A stretch of 64,000 bases of DNA from Stagonosporopsis chrysanthemi (taxonomy: Eukaryota; Ascomycota; Dothideomycetes; Pleosporales; Didymellaceae), in NCBI GenBank assembly GCA_022560025.1, contig JAFISE010000037.1:1-64000 (forward strand). Reading direction: 5' to 3'. The position numbers were made by a program, and so were the translations under genes. This document shows positions 30,680-42,963 of the stretch, in pieces. Numbering within the stretch: position 1 is the first letter of the stretch; every line of letters begins with the position of its first letter. A model generated the notes under the pieces. It was not told the origin of the DNA. It made no database searches and saw only the letters and a list, made by a program, of their open reading frames with translations.

Positions 30680-33600
30680 ATGGCCCATCTCCTAAGAGGC
30701 AAGCAAGCAGGCATAAACAACGACCTCTCCCACGGCCTGGGGCCTGACCTCCTCGTCCTCGACCATGTACGCGAGGAAGCTCGACTTGCGACGCCTCGGA
30801 TGTCTGCGCTAACAAACACGGGCAGATCCGCAACTATGGCATAAACTCCAAAGTCACCCAAGTCGCATACGATCCCGTGCAGTCCCTGATCGCCGTCGGC
30901 ACCGCTGAGAGCCAGTTTGGCAACGGGCAGATCTACGTGTTCGGCCAGAAGAGGGTCGAGGTGGTGTTTCCGCTGCCGCACCGCGCTTCGGTCAAGATCC
31001 TGCAGTTCTGCGCCGAGAAGCTGCTTTGCGTCGACTCCAAAAACGACCTCTCCGTATTCTCGCTCGAGACCAAGACGCTCGTCAACGCCCACTCGCCGCC
31101 TGCGAAAATCACCGCCCTCCACAGCGACCCCACCATCGACTACGCGCTGCTCGGCACCCAGTACGGAGAGGTCTTTGCATACGACCTGGACCGGCAGAGC
31201 CTCACGCCCTTCAGGATACCAAACCTCTGGCGAGAACAGTTTCCGCGGTCGCGTCTCACAGCTGTCGTCTCGCTGGCGCTGCACCCTCGCGACATTGGCT
31301 CGTTGTTGATCGGCTACAACTCTGGCGCGGTCATATACTCGTTCAAGCAGAACAAGGCACTCAAGTTCTTCAACTATGTGCTGCCTAAAGGTTCTCCGGG
31401 CGGCGACTCGGATCCCAGCTCTATCCACACAGACCGAGAGCCACCTCTTACGCAAGCTGTCTGGCACCCCACAGGGACCTTCATCCTGACAGGCCACGAA
31501 GATAGCAGCATCGTCATCTGGGACCCAAAGGACGGTCGCGTGGTCCAGGCTAGGACTTTGCAAGACGTAAACGTGAACCGCCCAGGGCCTGGGACTTTCA
31601 GTCCAGGTGGCGGCGAGGGCACCCTTGCTCTGAAGTCTCCCATCTTCAAAATTGCCTGGTGTGCAAACCAAGATCCGGATGAAACCGGCATTTTGATTGC
31701 AGGCGGTCAGCCTTCGAATATCTCGGCCAAGAGTTTGACCTTCTTCGAACTGGGACGCACGCCAATCTACAACACCTCGTCGTGGCAGGTGCTCTCGGAC
31801 CACTTCGAAAACCCCAAGAGGCAGCGTATACTGCCATGTCCGCCTGGTGCAGAAGTCATCGATCTATGTCTGATCCCCCGAACATCCCCTCACTTTGCAG
31901 GCTGTCAAGATCCCATCGCCATCGTTGCAATCTTAGCATCTGGCGAGCTTGTGACGCTTTCGTTCCCGAGCGGCATGCCTATCACACCAACGAACCAGTT
32001 GCATCTTTCAATGACACTAGTACACCCGTACATCAATTACGCAAATCTCGCGCCGGTGGACCGCACAAGATGGCTTGGAATGACAGAGAAGCGACAACAT
32101 GGGCCTAAGGTGCTCACTGGTGGAGCCGAAGCAAACCTGCCGCTGAAGAGATTTGAGCACCGCAACATTGTTCAAACCGCTCACGCAGACGGCACAATCA
32201 GATTGTGGGACGCAGGGCACGCAGACGAGATTGAAAATGACGGCCTGCTGCAGGTCGACGTCGCACGTGCAGCGGGGCGACAAGAAAACATTGAGATTAC
32301 GAAGACCTCTTTCGCAGGTGCTGCCTCTGAGCTATCCGCAGGCTTGAAGTCTGGTGAGGTCGTTATCTTCAGGTGGAACGTCAACAAGCACCATGGCCAA
32401 GAATTCCCACCTGGTGAGAACAAACCTCGAGCGCTCACCAACATCATTGAGAGGGGCGAGGCAGCTCTCAAAGAGGGTCTGCTCCCGTTCACTCTGTTGG
32501 ACGAAGGCAACGGTCCGGTCACAGCACTCAAGCACTCAGATGTCGGCTTCGTTGCGGCTGGGTTTGAAGGTGGTGGTCTGGTTATCATCGACCTTCGCGG
32601 GCCTGCTGTCATCTTCCGAGGCTCTGCTCAAGACTTCAAAGCCGAAAAGCGTGGCAGCTTCCGCCGCTCGTCAAAGGAAACTGCGCCAAAACCCGAATGG
32701 CCAACGTGTCTTGAATTTAGTGTTATGACTTTGGAGAACGAAGAATTCTCCAGCATCCTGCTTCACGTTGGTACTAATTTGGGTCACCTGGCCACCTTCA
32801 AGCTGGTGCCTGAGTCGGGTGGTCGCTATGGTGCAAGCTTCGCCGGAGTGTCGTCATTAGATGACAAGGTCATTAGAATCAGTCCCATGCATGTCGATTC
32901 AGGACGTCCAGCGTATGCATCGCAATCGGCCGTCGCTGGCTTGAGGAACGGCTCAAAGATCAATGGTGTTCTTCTTGCAGTCACAGTATCAGGTGCAAGG
33001 TTGTTCCGACCTGCATCCCACAAGGGCGCACACAAGACATGGGACCAATACCTATGCGACTCTGCGGCCATCGTTCGATACGAAGATCTAGGCTATGCTC
33101 TACTGGGACTTTACGGAGATGGCTGTGCAAGGGCATACTCGATTCCTGCTCTGAAAGAGATCGGCGCCGTGAAGGTCAGCGATGTCCTGGATGTAAGACG
33201 ATTTTCTGATGCTGTCATCACAAGTACTGGGGACATCCTTGGCTGGAAGGGTCCGGCTGAGATGGCCTTGATCAACGTCTTTGGCATGGGAGTACGCCCA
33301 GACACAAGCAAAGATATCCTCATGAACCCAGAGCTGCTCATCCCTGCAAGGCCCACAATCAGTAACATGCAATGGATATCTGGCACTCAATACGTCACGC
33401 CGGCGGATATGGACCTGCTTAGTAAGTGCTCCCCTTATTCGTTTCTAACTGTGTTAACCTGTGATAGTCGGCGGCCCTGATCGACCACCATCTAAGCGCA
33501 TGCTCGCCCAGGCTCGAGCTGAAGAAGAACAACAGCGCCGCGCGAACCGCGCTGCCGCTCCAGCCTCCTCGTCGTCAGCGCACCCATCGTATCCCACTCA

Positions 33601-33802
33601 GGCGAATCCTACGCCAGAAGGTTGGGGTGCATGGGCCACGAGAACATTCAACGAGCGTACTGAGAGGCTCAACGCGGTTGGTGACAGCATGGATAGTCTG
33701 AGTTCAAACAGCGCCGGCTGGGCGGACGACGTGAACAAGTTTGTAAACAAGCAGAAGAGGGGGCTTGTAACAGGCATGGTGAAGAGTAAGTTTGGCTTCT
33801 AA
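30680..33802 (+). CDS. sro7: Sro7/Lgl/tomosyn-type WD40 exocytosis protein
   Basis: There are three exons: 30680-30766, 30826-33421 and 33468-33802. The splice phases agree and the product is 1005 aa. The start MAHLLRGKQAGINNDLS and the following IRNYGINSKVTQVAYDPVQSL are typical of the family. Two seven-blade beta-propellers follow, with WD-like repeats such as YALLGTQYGEVFAYD, AVWHPTGTFILTGHEDSSIVIWD and TAHADGTIRLWDAGH. The C-terminus (RTERLNAVGDSMDSLSSN, then VNKFVNKQKRG) resembles an R-SNARE helix, as in tomosyn. Sro7 binds the t-SNARE Sec9 and Rab Sec4 and helps vesicles dock and fuse at growth sites. The protein is cytosolic or peripheral on the plasma membrane. The gene is head-to-tail with its neighbours. 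Confidence 0.92.
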
Positions 33803-34788
33803 GGTACGACACGGGCGTCGGCGTTTTGAGCCTGCGCATGACTCGATTCGAGGACGGCCACCACAGCACAATGAACAATTCTACAACTTGGCTCCCTACT
33901 TTCCAATCGCTCTGTCTAAGCAATAGCTTGTGTTTCTCAATTTAATGTTCTCACAGCACACCGCCAGTCAAAAGGCAGGGCTGTGGCCTTCGCTGATCGT
34001 TAGGCCATCATCGCCAAGATGCAGATCACCATTGTCCAAATCAGATTTGCGATCGCACTAACAGCACCATGCTCCACCGAACTCAACACGAACAATACTA
34101 CAACATCATTGGCAAACACAAAACTCAAGACAATTCTCTCGTTGGTCGTGCTGGGTTCTCGTTGCAACATCTTCAGGGGCACGTTTCGACTTGACAGATA
34201 ACGTACGAGCATTCTCAAAACACGGACCGTTCACGGGTGGTCTTCGGGACGCTAGCCACACTCTCAAGATGACTTCCCGGTCCCCGCGTGCCGATGACAC
34301 ATGACAGGCCAGCAAGATGCGGGTGCAAATCCTCATCTGCAGATTCTTGCAAGGTTCGCCCCGAGTTCAGATCGCATGTGGAGAGACGAGCTGATCTGCA
34401 AGACTCGAGTTTCTTTAGCTCCAATCGCCAAGCTCTCTGACGGGAGGAACCCCGACTGAAAGGATACGATGCGCAGTTTGGCCAGGAACCGCGCGTCGGT
34501 CAATGCACTGGTTGGCGATCAACATCCTTGGAGAAGTTAGTGGAGTGGGAAAAATGAAACCTTGGATCTTTGGCTCTGGACTCGTGTTATTGATCTGGTA
34601 TTTCGGATGCTTGCCGTGACGATCCATCAGCACTCCCCCTTCGAAGGATTTGCATCGGTGCATTCACACGGGCGTAATGCCATCTCTGCTATATCTCACT
34701 TAACTTCCAGTCCTTCCTTTGATCGCTGCTTCCGACTGCCTGGGTCCCTCTCTCGTAACCTTCTCACACGTCCCTCCGTTCCACTACC
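33803..34788. other. Intergenic region
   Basis: Nearly 1 kb without a recognised gene, holding the 3' flank of the Sro7-type gene and the promoter of the RGS gene. Open frames are short and overlap in both directions. Confidence 0.45.
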
Positions 34789-36692
34789 ATGGATGGCATC
34801 ACAATCTACAACTTCCCTGCGCAACCACCCAAATGGGACCGCGTGGGGATTTTCTACGTTGCCCTTGCAGCAGTATGGACCACCATCATCGGATCTGGCA
34901 TGATCTTCTGCCTCTGGAACCGACACATTCCTGCCCTGCGAATGCGCAGTCTCCCCTTGGCGTTCAGTGGCATCCTGCTGCTTCACCTGTACTGGTGCAT
35001 GGCGCAGATCGTGTACCCGATCGGAGGCAGCATGCCTATCGTTATTGCCTACTCAGTGCAGTACTTCATCATGGGCACGTGGTTCCCACTCGGCATCGCG
35101 CTGTTCCACGCCGCGAACCTTAGGTTCCTCCGCGTCGCTGAGCTGCAGAAGCAGTTTGAGTCCAAGCATTCAGTGGTGCGAATGAGGGCTGACGAGGGGG
35201 GTAAAATGACAACCGCAGGTTGGATGGGGTGGTGGCACGGCGTCAAGCAGGACAACAAGGTCTTCGTGCTTATTGGAGTGGGCATGGTCTTTCAGTGTAT
35301 CCTGACAGTAGTCATGTGGGCATTATGTGAGAAGTATCATCCTGGGTTCGGCGTGGCGGGGTCGGAAATCACTGGTGAGACTCTGCCGGAGCAGCTCATC
35401 GACCTCGGACGCGGATGGGAGTGGTGGCCTTCCGTTGTGTGGCAGTTTGTATGGACATGGATGGTCGCTCCCTTCCTGATCTGGCAGGCCTGGGATATCC
35501 GCGACACTCTCGGCTGGCGAACGCAGACTATCGGCGCGTGTCTGAGCGGGTAAGTTGTTCGCGCCAGGTGTGAAGTCTAGACACAACTGACCTATCTTCC
35601 AGGCTTCACGCAACCCCCATGTTTCTCATCGCCTCCTACAGCCCCGTCTTCTACACCAGCGGTATCAATTCCTACTTTCCCCCAAGCCAATGGTGAGTCT
35701 TCCTTGAGCATGATAGTCAGATGCCGTTCCACTCTCACACACACCGCAGGATCCACCTCAACACCATGTTCATCGAAATCTTCGCCATTTTCATCCCCGC
35801 CTACCAAGTCATCAAGCACTGGCACTTGCAAGCCCTCGCCGCAAAGCGCAGTTCCTGGGACGCCAGTAGCGCATCCCTCTCCACGACCACATCCTCACGC
35901 CGCCCCTCCGCAGTCTCAGCAGGAAAATCCTCAACCATCGAGCTTGTTGACCGTAACGCCAGCGCCGATTCCCTAGTAGGGCCTAGCGACCGCCTCTTCA
36001 CCATGGGCGCGCTGCAGCGTGTGTTGAGCGAGAATCCCGCGCCATTGCAGGATTTCTCCGCTCGATGTGATTTCAGCGGCGAGAACATCGCATTTCTCAT
36101 GCGTTTGGCGAGCTGGAAAGAACAGTTCCCCTGCCTGGCCGACTTCTCTGCGACAAGTCATCCAGCAACCGACACAGAGGAGAGGAAACGAGCCTTTGCC
36201 GCTGCGCTGGGCATCTACATATTCTTCATCTCCCCCCGCGACGCAGACTTCCCACTCAACCTCTCCAGCCCGCAGCTGCGCGTGCTTGAAGCCGTGTTCG
36301 AAGACGCCGCGCGCGCCGTGTGCGGGAAGCCTGCGTTCGAGCCTGGCCTGCCGTTCTTCGCACCCCCGCCATCATCGCCTACGCTCGACAAGTCCGGCAA
36401 GGCGGACGCAGATGCCGTGCCTGCCGCTTGGGCGGGTGAATCGTACACCGGGCCTGTGCCAGCAGGGTTCCATGACGACGTCTTTGAGGACGCGCGAGCC
36501 CACGTGCTCAATCTGGTGCTGACGAATACGTGGCCCAAGTTCGTGAGGGACGTGTTGGGACGCAGGGCCAGTGGCGAGAGTGAGCGCAGCGATGATAGCG
36601 AGCAAAGCGATGCGACGGGGTATAGTGGGATGACGGTGGCGAGTCGCGGAAAAGCGAGGGTGGAGAGGTTCATTAGGGGGTTGAGGAGTTAG
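34789..36692 (+). CDS. Seven-transmembrane RGS-domain protein (GprK-like)
   Basis: There are three exons: 34789-35549, 35603-35692 and 35750-36692, giving 597 aa. The N-terminal half has seven hydrophobic segments (IFYVALAAVWTTIIGSGMIF, LAFSGILLLHLYWCMAQIVY, IVIAYSVQYFIMGTWFPLGI, VFVLIGVGMVFQCILTVVMW, VVWQFVWTWMVAPFLIW, MFLIASYSPVFYT, MFIEIFAIFIPAYQVI). After a Ser-rich linker comes an RGS-type domain (about residues 367-570). Its signature GALQRVLSENPAPLQDF and DFSGENIAFLMRLASWKEQF matches the RGS start. RGS proteins speed GTP hydrolysis by heterotrimeric G-alpha. Fungal 7TM-RGS hybrids such as GprK act in stress, carbon sensing and development. No ligand can be inferred. A long Ser/Thr-rich loop (about residues 315-345) is likely phosphorylated. 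Confidence 0.88.
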
Positions 36693-37007
36693 GCTATGCG
36701 TCAGACGAGCTGTGCTTGCTGGTGTTGGGATATGGGTTTTAATTAAACTGACTCTCTCTTTCGTTCACAAGTTAGTTTGAAGGCTTTACGCATGTGTAGG
36801 TATAGTGCGCGAGATGATGCGTGCCGTTCGTGGTCGTGGTGTCCTGCATCCATCCATCACCCTGCTGCAATCACATTCACACCCCAGCCACCCCCAAAAC
36901 ATCCCCAGCTCCCCAATCCTCTGTCTGCCACAACCCCAACGCATCACCACTCACTTCCCGCGATCCATGTCGTATCCATCATACGCACAAGCTGGGTTCA
37001 CAAACAC

Positions 37008-37008
<1 letters not shown>
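36693..37008. other. Intergenic region before the poly-C tract
   Basis: This is the 3' flank of the RGS gene. C-rich composition increases towards 37009. No gene is seen. Confidence 0.4.
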
Positions 37009-37067
<59 letters not shown>

Positions 37068-37083
37068 ACCCCCCCCCCCCCCC

Positions 37084-37139
<56 letters not shown>

Positions 37140-37149
37140 CCCCCCTCCC
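37009..37149 (+). repeat. Long poly-C tract (G on the other strand)
   Basis: About 140 bases are almost pure C, interrupted only by single A or T bases (for example at 37068, 37084, 37137 and 37146). A second run of about 21 C ends at 37208. Each run follows a similar lead: aagctgggttcacaaacac at 36989 and aagctggtttcccaaac at 37172. The complementary strand is a strong G-quadruplex candidate, and the C strand could form an i-motif. Lengths of such tracts are often misjudged by sequencers, so the exact count is unreliable. Open frames through it encode only Pro or Gly runs and are not real. Confidence 0.85.
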
Positions 37150-37208
37150 TTGCCTGACCACCCCAACCCAAAAGCTGGTTTCCCAAACCCCCCCCCCCCC
37201 CCCCCCCC

Positions 37209-37595
37209 AACGCCAGACAACCGCCAAGGGCCCCGCCGCCACGGCGTCGGCACAGATAAGGTTACGGTTTCGTAACGCAGCTTAAGCATACTTTAGCCCC
37301 GCGATCGATGGCGGAGCTGTAAAATTGCCGCTTACGGAAAGTTCAGGGGTAGGGCGCTAGTGCGCGATATCTGGCTTGGCCTTGGGGAGCCTTGCTACTG
37401 CTTCACATGCCACCAAAGACAACTTTCGTTGTGTAATATGTGTTTGTTTTTATCACGTGGGCAGAGTGCATGAGTTCGTGTCGTAGATCTTTTGCATTAT
37501 CATGACAGCTTACTTCGCCGCTGCGGGGTGGCAGCGGAGAGGTGTCGAGGGTGATGTGATGTACAGTACATTTCCTTTCTCCTCCTCATATAGCT
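37209..37595. other. Intergenic region downstream of CCT7
   Basis: This is the 3' flank of CCT7 (minus). No gene is seen. Confidence 0.4.
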
Positions 37596-39445
37596 CTACC
37601 GCCTGGGCATGCCGCGGCCGCGACCGCGTCCGCCCATGCCGAGTGCGCGCTGTGCGGCGCCAGGCGGGAGGGCCTGTTGGGGGGCCTGTCCTTGCTGGGA
37701 TTCCTGGTTCTCTGGGTGTTGGTTAGCAGATTTTCAAGAGTGTTTGAGAGAACTGAAGAGTTGGAGGACGTACTGATTGTCTCGTCAACGCTCAAGATCA
37801 GGCAAGCGGCTTCTGTGGCGGCTTGCAGAGCGTTAATCTTGACCAGGCTGGGCTCCCAGACAAACTTCTCCATGTTGTTTGCGACGCTCTCGGTCTGGAA
37901 ATCAACACCAGCCCAGGTGCTGCCCTTCCTGTGCTCGACGCGCAGCCTGTTGAGGATGTCTGTGGCGTCGACACCGGCATTGTCGCACAGCTGCCTGGGG
38001 ATGACCTCCAATGCCTTTGCGAAGGCCTTGATGATCGGTTGTTGCTTGTGAGGGATCTTTGTGTCGGCGTAGTTGTGCAGATAGGACGAGATCTCCATCT
38101 CGACGGCACCACCTCCTGCTACGATGTTCCTGTTCTTGATCGCACGCTTGACGATCATGATGGCGTCGTGCAGACTTCGCTCGACCTCGGCGATGAACTG
38201 CTCAGCGCCTCCACGGAGCACAAGCGTGCATGTCTTAGCTTCCGGGCAGCCCTCGAAGAAGTTGAAACGCTCGCCACCAATCTGTCGCTCATCGAATGTC
38301 TCGCAAGTTCCGAGGTGCTTCTCGTTGATGTCTGAGCAGGTCGACTGCACGCTGGCGCCGGTTGCGCGGCACACTCGGTCAAGGTCGTCCGCTGCTACGC
38401 GTCCTGCGCAGAAAATGTCACGGTCTGCAAAGTACTGTGTCGCAAGATCGCCAATAGGCAGTTTGCTGAGAACGACCTTGGCGCCTGTCTTGTACAATGC
38501 CTCCATCTTGTTGTAGATGATCTGCCACTCAGCATCCACAATAGCCTGGTATTCCGAGACCTGCTCCACCCGTACTTCCGCGTTGTCCTTCTCGCTCTTG
38601 AGCTCCAACTCGACGTTCAAGCAGACAATCTTGGGCTGCTTAAAGGACTTCGGTTGCTGCTCAAATCCAGCGTACGAGAACGTCTTCTTGAATGCGACTC
38701 CGTTGACGAAAAGCGAATCCTGTAGCGCACCACCGGTGATCTTCTTGACTCCGATGAGCCTCTCGTTGAGCTCCTCCTGGTCCAGTGTGAGAACGGCGTC
38801 GACGACCATCTTTGTGAAGAAGTCGGCGTTCCTGTGAATCAACTTGCTGCTCATGGCAGTTGCGGCGAGCTTCTGCAGAGTGTCGCGCTGATTGCCCTCG
38901 GCTGTATCTACTGCAATTTCCACAATCTTGTTGACGGCGAGGTTCGATGCTCTCCTCAGACCCTTGATAATGGTCTGACTGCTGACACCCTGCTCGACGA
39001 AGTCTTTGATCTCCTTTAGTATCTCTCCAGCGATCACAACAACGGATGTTGTGCCATCACCAACTTCGGCGTCTTGCGATCGTGCGATATCGGTGAGGAT
39101 ACGGGCGGCAGGGTGGACGATGTCGAGGAGCTGTGACGAGTTAGATATATGATATGTCCCCCAGCGAGCAGGTCTCCATGTACCTTCATAACTGTGGCGC
39201 CATCGTTTGTGATTGTCTGCCTGCCGTTCTCATCGACCATGAGTAGATCCCCGCCATAGGGACCTAATGTGCCCTTGATCGTCGACTGAACTGCGAGACA
39301 GGCGTTGATGTTGGAGATGACTTGGCCGCGACCCTGGGACTGATCGGTGCCTGTAAGGGTCAGTACATATGAAGACCAGAAGAGCTCCACGCTCCTTACC
39401 CTCGCGCAGCACGACGATTGTCGGTGTCTGACCGCCGAACGACAT
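37596..39445 (-). CDS. cct7: Chaperonin-containing T-complex subunit eta (CCT7)
   Basis: There are four exons: 39445-39400, 39350-39184, 39130-37774 and 37711-37596. The product is 561 aa. Group II chaperonin motifs are all present: TLGPYGGD, ITNDGATVMKLLD, SQDAEVGDGTTSVVV (ATP binding), GGAEQFIAEVERSLHDA, VAGGGAVEMEIS and IPRQLCDNAG. Features typical of eta rather than other CCT subunits are GVAFKKTFSYAGFEQQP, ADRDIFCAGRV and IGGERFNFFEGCPEA. The tail after DETI is GMGGRGRGRGMPRR, the Gly/Arg-rich end found in CCT7. CCT folds actin, tubulin and WD40 proteins in the cytosol. The last small exon is needed: without splicing (donor GTACGT at 37773), the frame reads a Ser-rich artefact. Confidence 0.96.
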
Positions 39446-39910
39446 TTTGTGGTGTTGTAGAGAGGTGCTGTGATTCGGGAAAGACTACGGAAGGTTCGGT
39501 GACTTGCAAAAGCTAATACAACAAGTCTAAAGGGTATCGCGCGAACACTGCGTAGCTGTGTTGTCTTCCCCGCCAAACGCGTACAAATTTCGAGAAGGAG
39601 CCTCCGTGCCTGCGCACGGACCAAGAGGCACCGTCCCAATTCAATGTACCTCACTAACCGGCGGCATCCTGGGCAACTCCAGGCTCCAGCTGATAGCCCA
39701 CAGACATCTCTTCCAGTTTAACCCTTGTAGATACTTTACTTCTGTCCATGTTGCATCAGTTTGTCGGCATTACTGTGGAGCGTCCCCCGTGACCACGCCA
39801 AGCACCCCCCCAGCCAGCACACCGCTTGCACGTGTTGCGACGCATGCGCTCGAACACTTCTTCCATTTTCCTTCCAATCCGTCTACTCTGTTCTACTCAC
39901 CGTACTTGCT
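39446..39910. promoter_or_regulatory. Divergent promoter of CCT7 and the short F-box-like gene
   Basis: A 465 bp gap between genes pointing apart. No clear TATA box is seen. Confidence 0.4.
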
Positions 39911-40560
39911 ATGGCCGCCAAGTCACGTACAAAGAAGGTCGGTTGTGACATCTGGCGTCCACAAACCTGAAACACGATCTGATGGCGAGATAGGTGACAC
40001 ATACTTCGAAGGCTGTTTCGGACGACGTATGTATGCGCCGGCTGGACCGGTACTCCAAAGATTCGGTTGAGAAGCAAATATCTATCCCCGAGACAATTAC
40101 TGCGCTGGACCCGTATCCGCCGTTCTTGAGAATACCTTCGGAGATTCGCCGCGAGATATTAAGATATGTACTGCCGTCATCGAACAACAGATTTATCCTG
40201 TACACCGACTGCGATTCGACTGCAATCAGTAAGAGGTGGAATCGCAAGTGTCGGCCGCACCCCGACAAGCATCTCAGACTCGACATTTTCCGGACCAGCC
40301 GCCTGATCTATCACGAATGCCTTTCTGTCATGTACTCCGAGAACCTCTTTCATTTCTATGCTTTCAACTATCTGCCTGTCTTGGATTTCATTCGACATCT
40401 TAGTCCCGAAGCCAAGAGTTTGGTACGAAAAGTCCGACTTACTCCTCTAACGGACAAACAAAACGACCCACCAGCAAGCCACGACGTATTCTGCACGGTT
40501 ATTCACGACTCTCTCCCTGGCCTCAGCGAACTCCAGGCTGATCCTGTTGTTTTCTTCTAA
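39911..40560 (+). CDS. Short F-box-like/2EXR protein, start uncertain
   Basis: The reading that begins at the ATG in 39911 (MAAKSRTKK) needs an intron 39938-39993 with an atypical GTCGGT donor and ATAG acceptor. It would join in frame to VTHTSKAVSDD and give 197 aa. The safer minimal start is the ATG at 40033 (MRRLDRYSKD), giving 175 aa. Either way the core is PPFLRIPSEIRREILRYVLP, then LDIFRTSRLIYHECLSVMYS, the 2EXR pattern seen also in the gene at 3345-4184. The frame stops soon after (DPVVFF at 40560), shorter than most of its class, so a lost 3' exon or truncation is possible. Function is unknown. Confidence 0.55.
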
Positions 40561-40750
40561 CGTCAGTGATCGATCGTTTTCTAGTATGTGTTTTGTAGAT
40601 AGATCATGAGCATTTCACGAGCGGGCGTTTCTGGTACAGCTTTCAAGGGGCATATGGGCGTTGCAAGTGGTTTTGATTTCATTTTACTTCAGAAATATCA
40701 ACAACGTTAGTCGACTCCTGCTCGACACACTCTGCTATCATCTCGATGCC

Positions 40751-42355
40751 TTACGAGCGACTGCAAGACCATGATCCGCCCGAAGGAGAGTCATGGATCG
40801 ACTTTCCACTCGCGTACAGCCCAATGCCACAGATGGCTGCGCCGATTCCGAAGATTGCGAGGTTGAGAGCCGTCAGACTAATCTTCCTCCAGTTCGCAGT
40901 GTAGTTGCCCCGGTTGAGATACAGCCAGAAGACGCCGCTCATCCCATAGGTGAACCAGGAAGCGAAGAGTGCAGAGATGAGTCCAAGCAGGGAATTGAAA
41001 TTAGGAATACTTTCAGCAATGATCCACGCGATCACCCAGAGTGTTAACGTGATGGCGGCCCATGAACCAATTGCCAGCCAGGTACGGGACCCCATGTGAC
41101 GTGTCCCACGGAAGATGCGTACATATATGTATTTCGCTGCGACGTGGCCGTAGATCACGCCAGCGAGAAGAATCTGGTATGGGTCAGTCAACCTCTACGC
41201 TTGGAGACAAACATAGACATACCGTAGGCAGTGCGATGCCATATGCCACTTTCACTACGACTCTGCTTGCGCTGCCTAGGGCAGGGCTTGCGACATCAAC
41301 GCCAGCGTATCTGTATACAACGATGGCTACAACTAGATACATGGTGATGTCTGTTGCTTGCAACATGAACAATGCCTTTGGAAACTCGCTAGGATCCCGG
41401 AACTCGGAGATGAATGAGAAAAATGCTACGTGGCCAGCATACGCGAAGATTACGTTGGTAACTGCTAAGAAGGCTGGTGCAAATCTCGGTGAGTAAGTAG
41501 CAGCCAAGTTGAGGTTCGGTTTCGGATCGATGCCTAACGCGATCATAGTGAGAAAGACCGCGCCGCAGATGGAGATGAAGGACGCGATCGAGAGATACGA
41601 GACCTTTTTCAGTGTTCGTGGGAGGGTGAAGATCCAAAGGACTACAAAACCAACAACGCCCCAGACAATGCTACAAGTTGCATTCTCGGTGATGGCGTTC
41701 ATTGCGATCGTAAAGGTCAGGATGTGCGAACCCATCACTGCAAATGTTAGCGTCTTGACACCAATTTACAGCTTCGCGACGTACCAAAGATGAGAAAGAT
41801 GGTCTGCGCAGCACCACCGATCTCTCGTCCGAAAGGTCCCCACATGACCTCGAGTGCATCGGCGAGATTGTGAACACGCGGATACGCTGCCTTGTACTGA
41901 CCAAGCACATAGCCAGTGTACGTGGCCAACAAGCCCATGGCAATAATGAGAATAATGCCTGGCACAAATCCAATGGTCGCCAGAACTGATGGCAGAGAAA
42001 GAATGCCGAGGGAAATGGTTTCCGCGATCATAATCAGTCCAGCTTGCCTACGCACAGGTTAGCTTTCACCCAGCTCTATCAAAGCTATATTATCGACTTA
42101 CCACCACCTCAATGTGCGGTACTTGACCTCATTGTCTCCTTCATCGCCAAATGGGTCGTCTTTATCTACGCTGGAGCGTCTCTTCGCTGCAACCTGCGGT
42201 GTGGTCGCTGTATCGTGGCTTGTGGCACGGTCACTCGTGAGATCTCTCTCGCTCTCTGCCTTCTCATCGAAGTCGTTGGACGCTGACCTCACATCGTCAG
42301 GACCCGGGTGCATGCCACGGCGTACTGGCGGTCCGTCACGCATTGTCTCGCGCAT
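40751..42355 (-). CDS. mtr: Neutral amino-acid permease, Mtr-like (AAAP family)
   Basis: There are four exons: 42355-42102, 42047-41785, 41737-41223 and 41173-40751. The product is 484 aa. A hydrophilic N-terminus (about 80 residues, with a KYRTLRWWQAG junction before the first helix) is followed by about 11 membrane segments. The first is LIMIAETISLGILSLPSVLA, typical of AAAP carriers. Others include GFVPGIILIIAMGLLATYTG, SIVWGVVGFVVLWIFTLPR, AAFLAVTNVIFAYAGHVAFF-like and VVAIVVYRYAGVDVASPALG. The arrangement resembles Neurospora Mtr, the N-system permease for neutral aliphatic and aromatic amino acids at the plasma membrane. Proton coupling is expected from the family. The exact substrate cannot be read from the sequence. 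Confidence 0.9.
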
Positions 42356-42963
42356 GTTGGTAATTGTTTAACCACAGTTGTGCTGTAATACGTCCTAAAA
42401 GTATTGCTCGGTTGGATTTATTTCAACAACGATACGCCGAACAGTGCGCAAAAAGGGATTTTATCAGTGCATGGTAATACGCGTCACTCGAGTTGTTCGA
42501 GCTTGGAAGTCATCATGGTGATCCACGGTACGGGCCCATTGAACCCTGGCAATACAGCCTCTCAGCGCAAAGCTTGAAGCTCGCTACGTAATTTGGCGTC
42601 ACTGGCTCGTCCGCGCGCTCCCGACAATTGCAACCAATCTTCAAAGGTCAAACGACAGGATCAGAAAAGCGTTTGTTTAAAGCAATAATAGTGACTTTGG
42701 GGTGTGTGCCACTTCGCTTTCGATGCGCTGCTATGAGGCGTTGCAAAACACAATTCAACTCTTGACTTCACACGGGTTAAGATTAACTTTACTCCTCTTG
42801 AGCTTCGACATCGTTGCTCCAACGCAATGTTTAAAAATCAGCACAAGGAAACTCAAAGGCGATTTTTGATCATTGTTCGATTTAGATTGACAATTTTCCT
42901 TTTCAGCACGATACCATTCGTACTTTCGAGTTCATTGATAGGATCGCTACACAAGTCTCCCAC
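42356..42963. other. Intergenic region upstream of the permease gene
   Basis: This is the promoter side of the permease. AT-rich in parts, with no recognised gene. Confidence 0.4.

Noticed and set aside
36777..37289. Long open frames of Pro (plus) or Gly (minus) through the C tract
   Set aside because: They exist only because CCC/GGG repeats carry no stops. All three frames are open and the composition is trivial.
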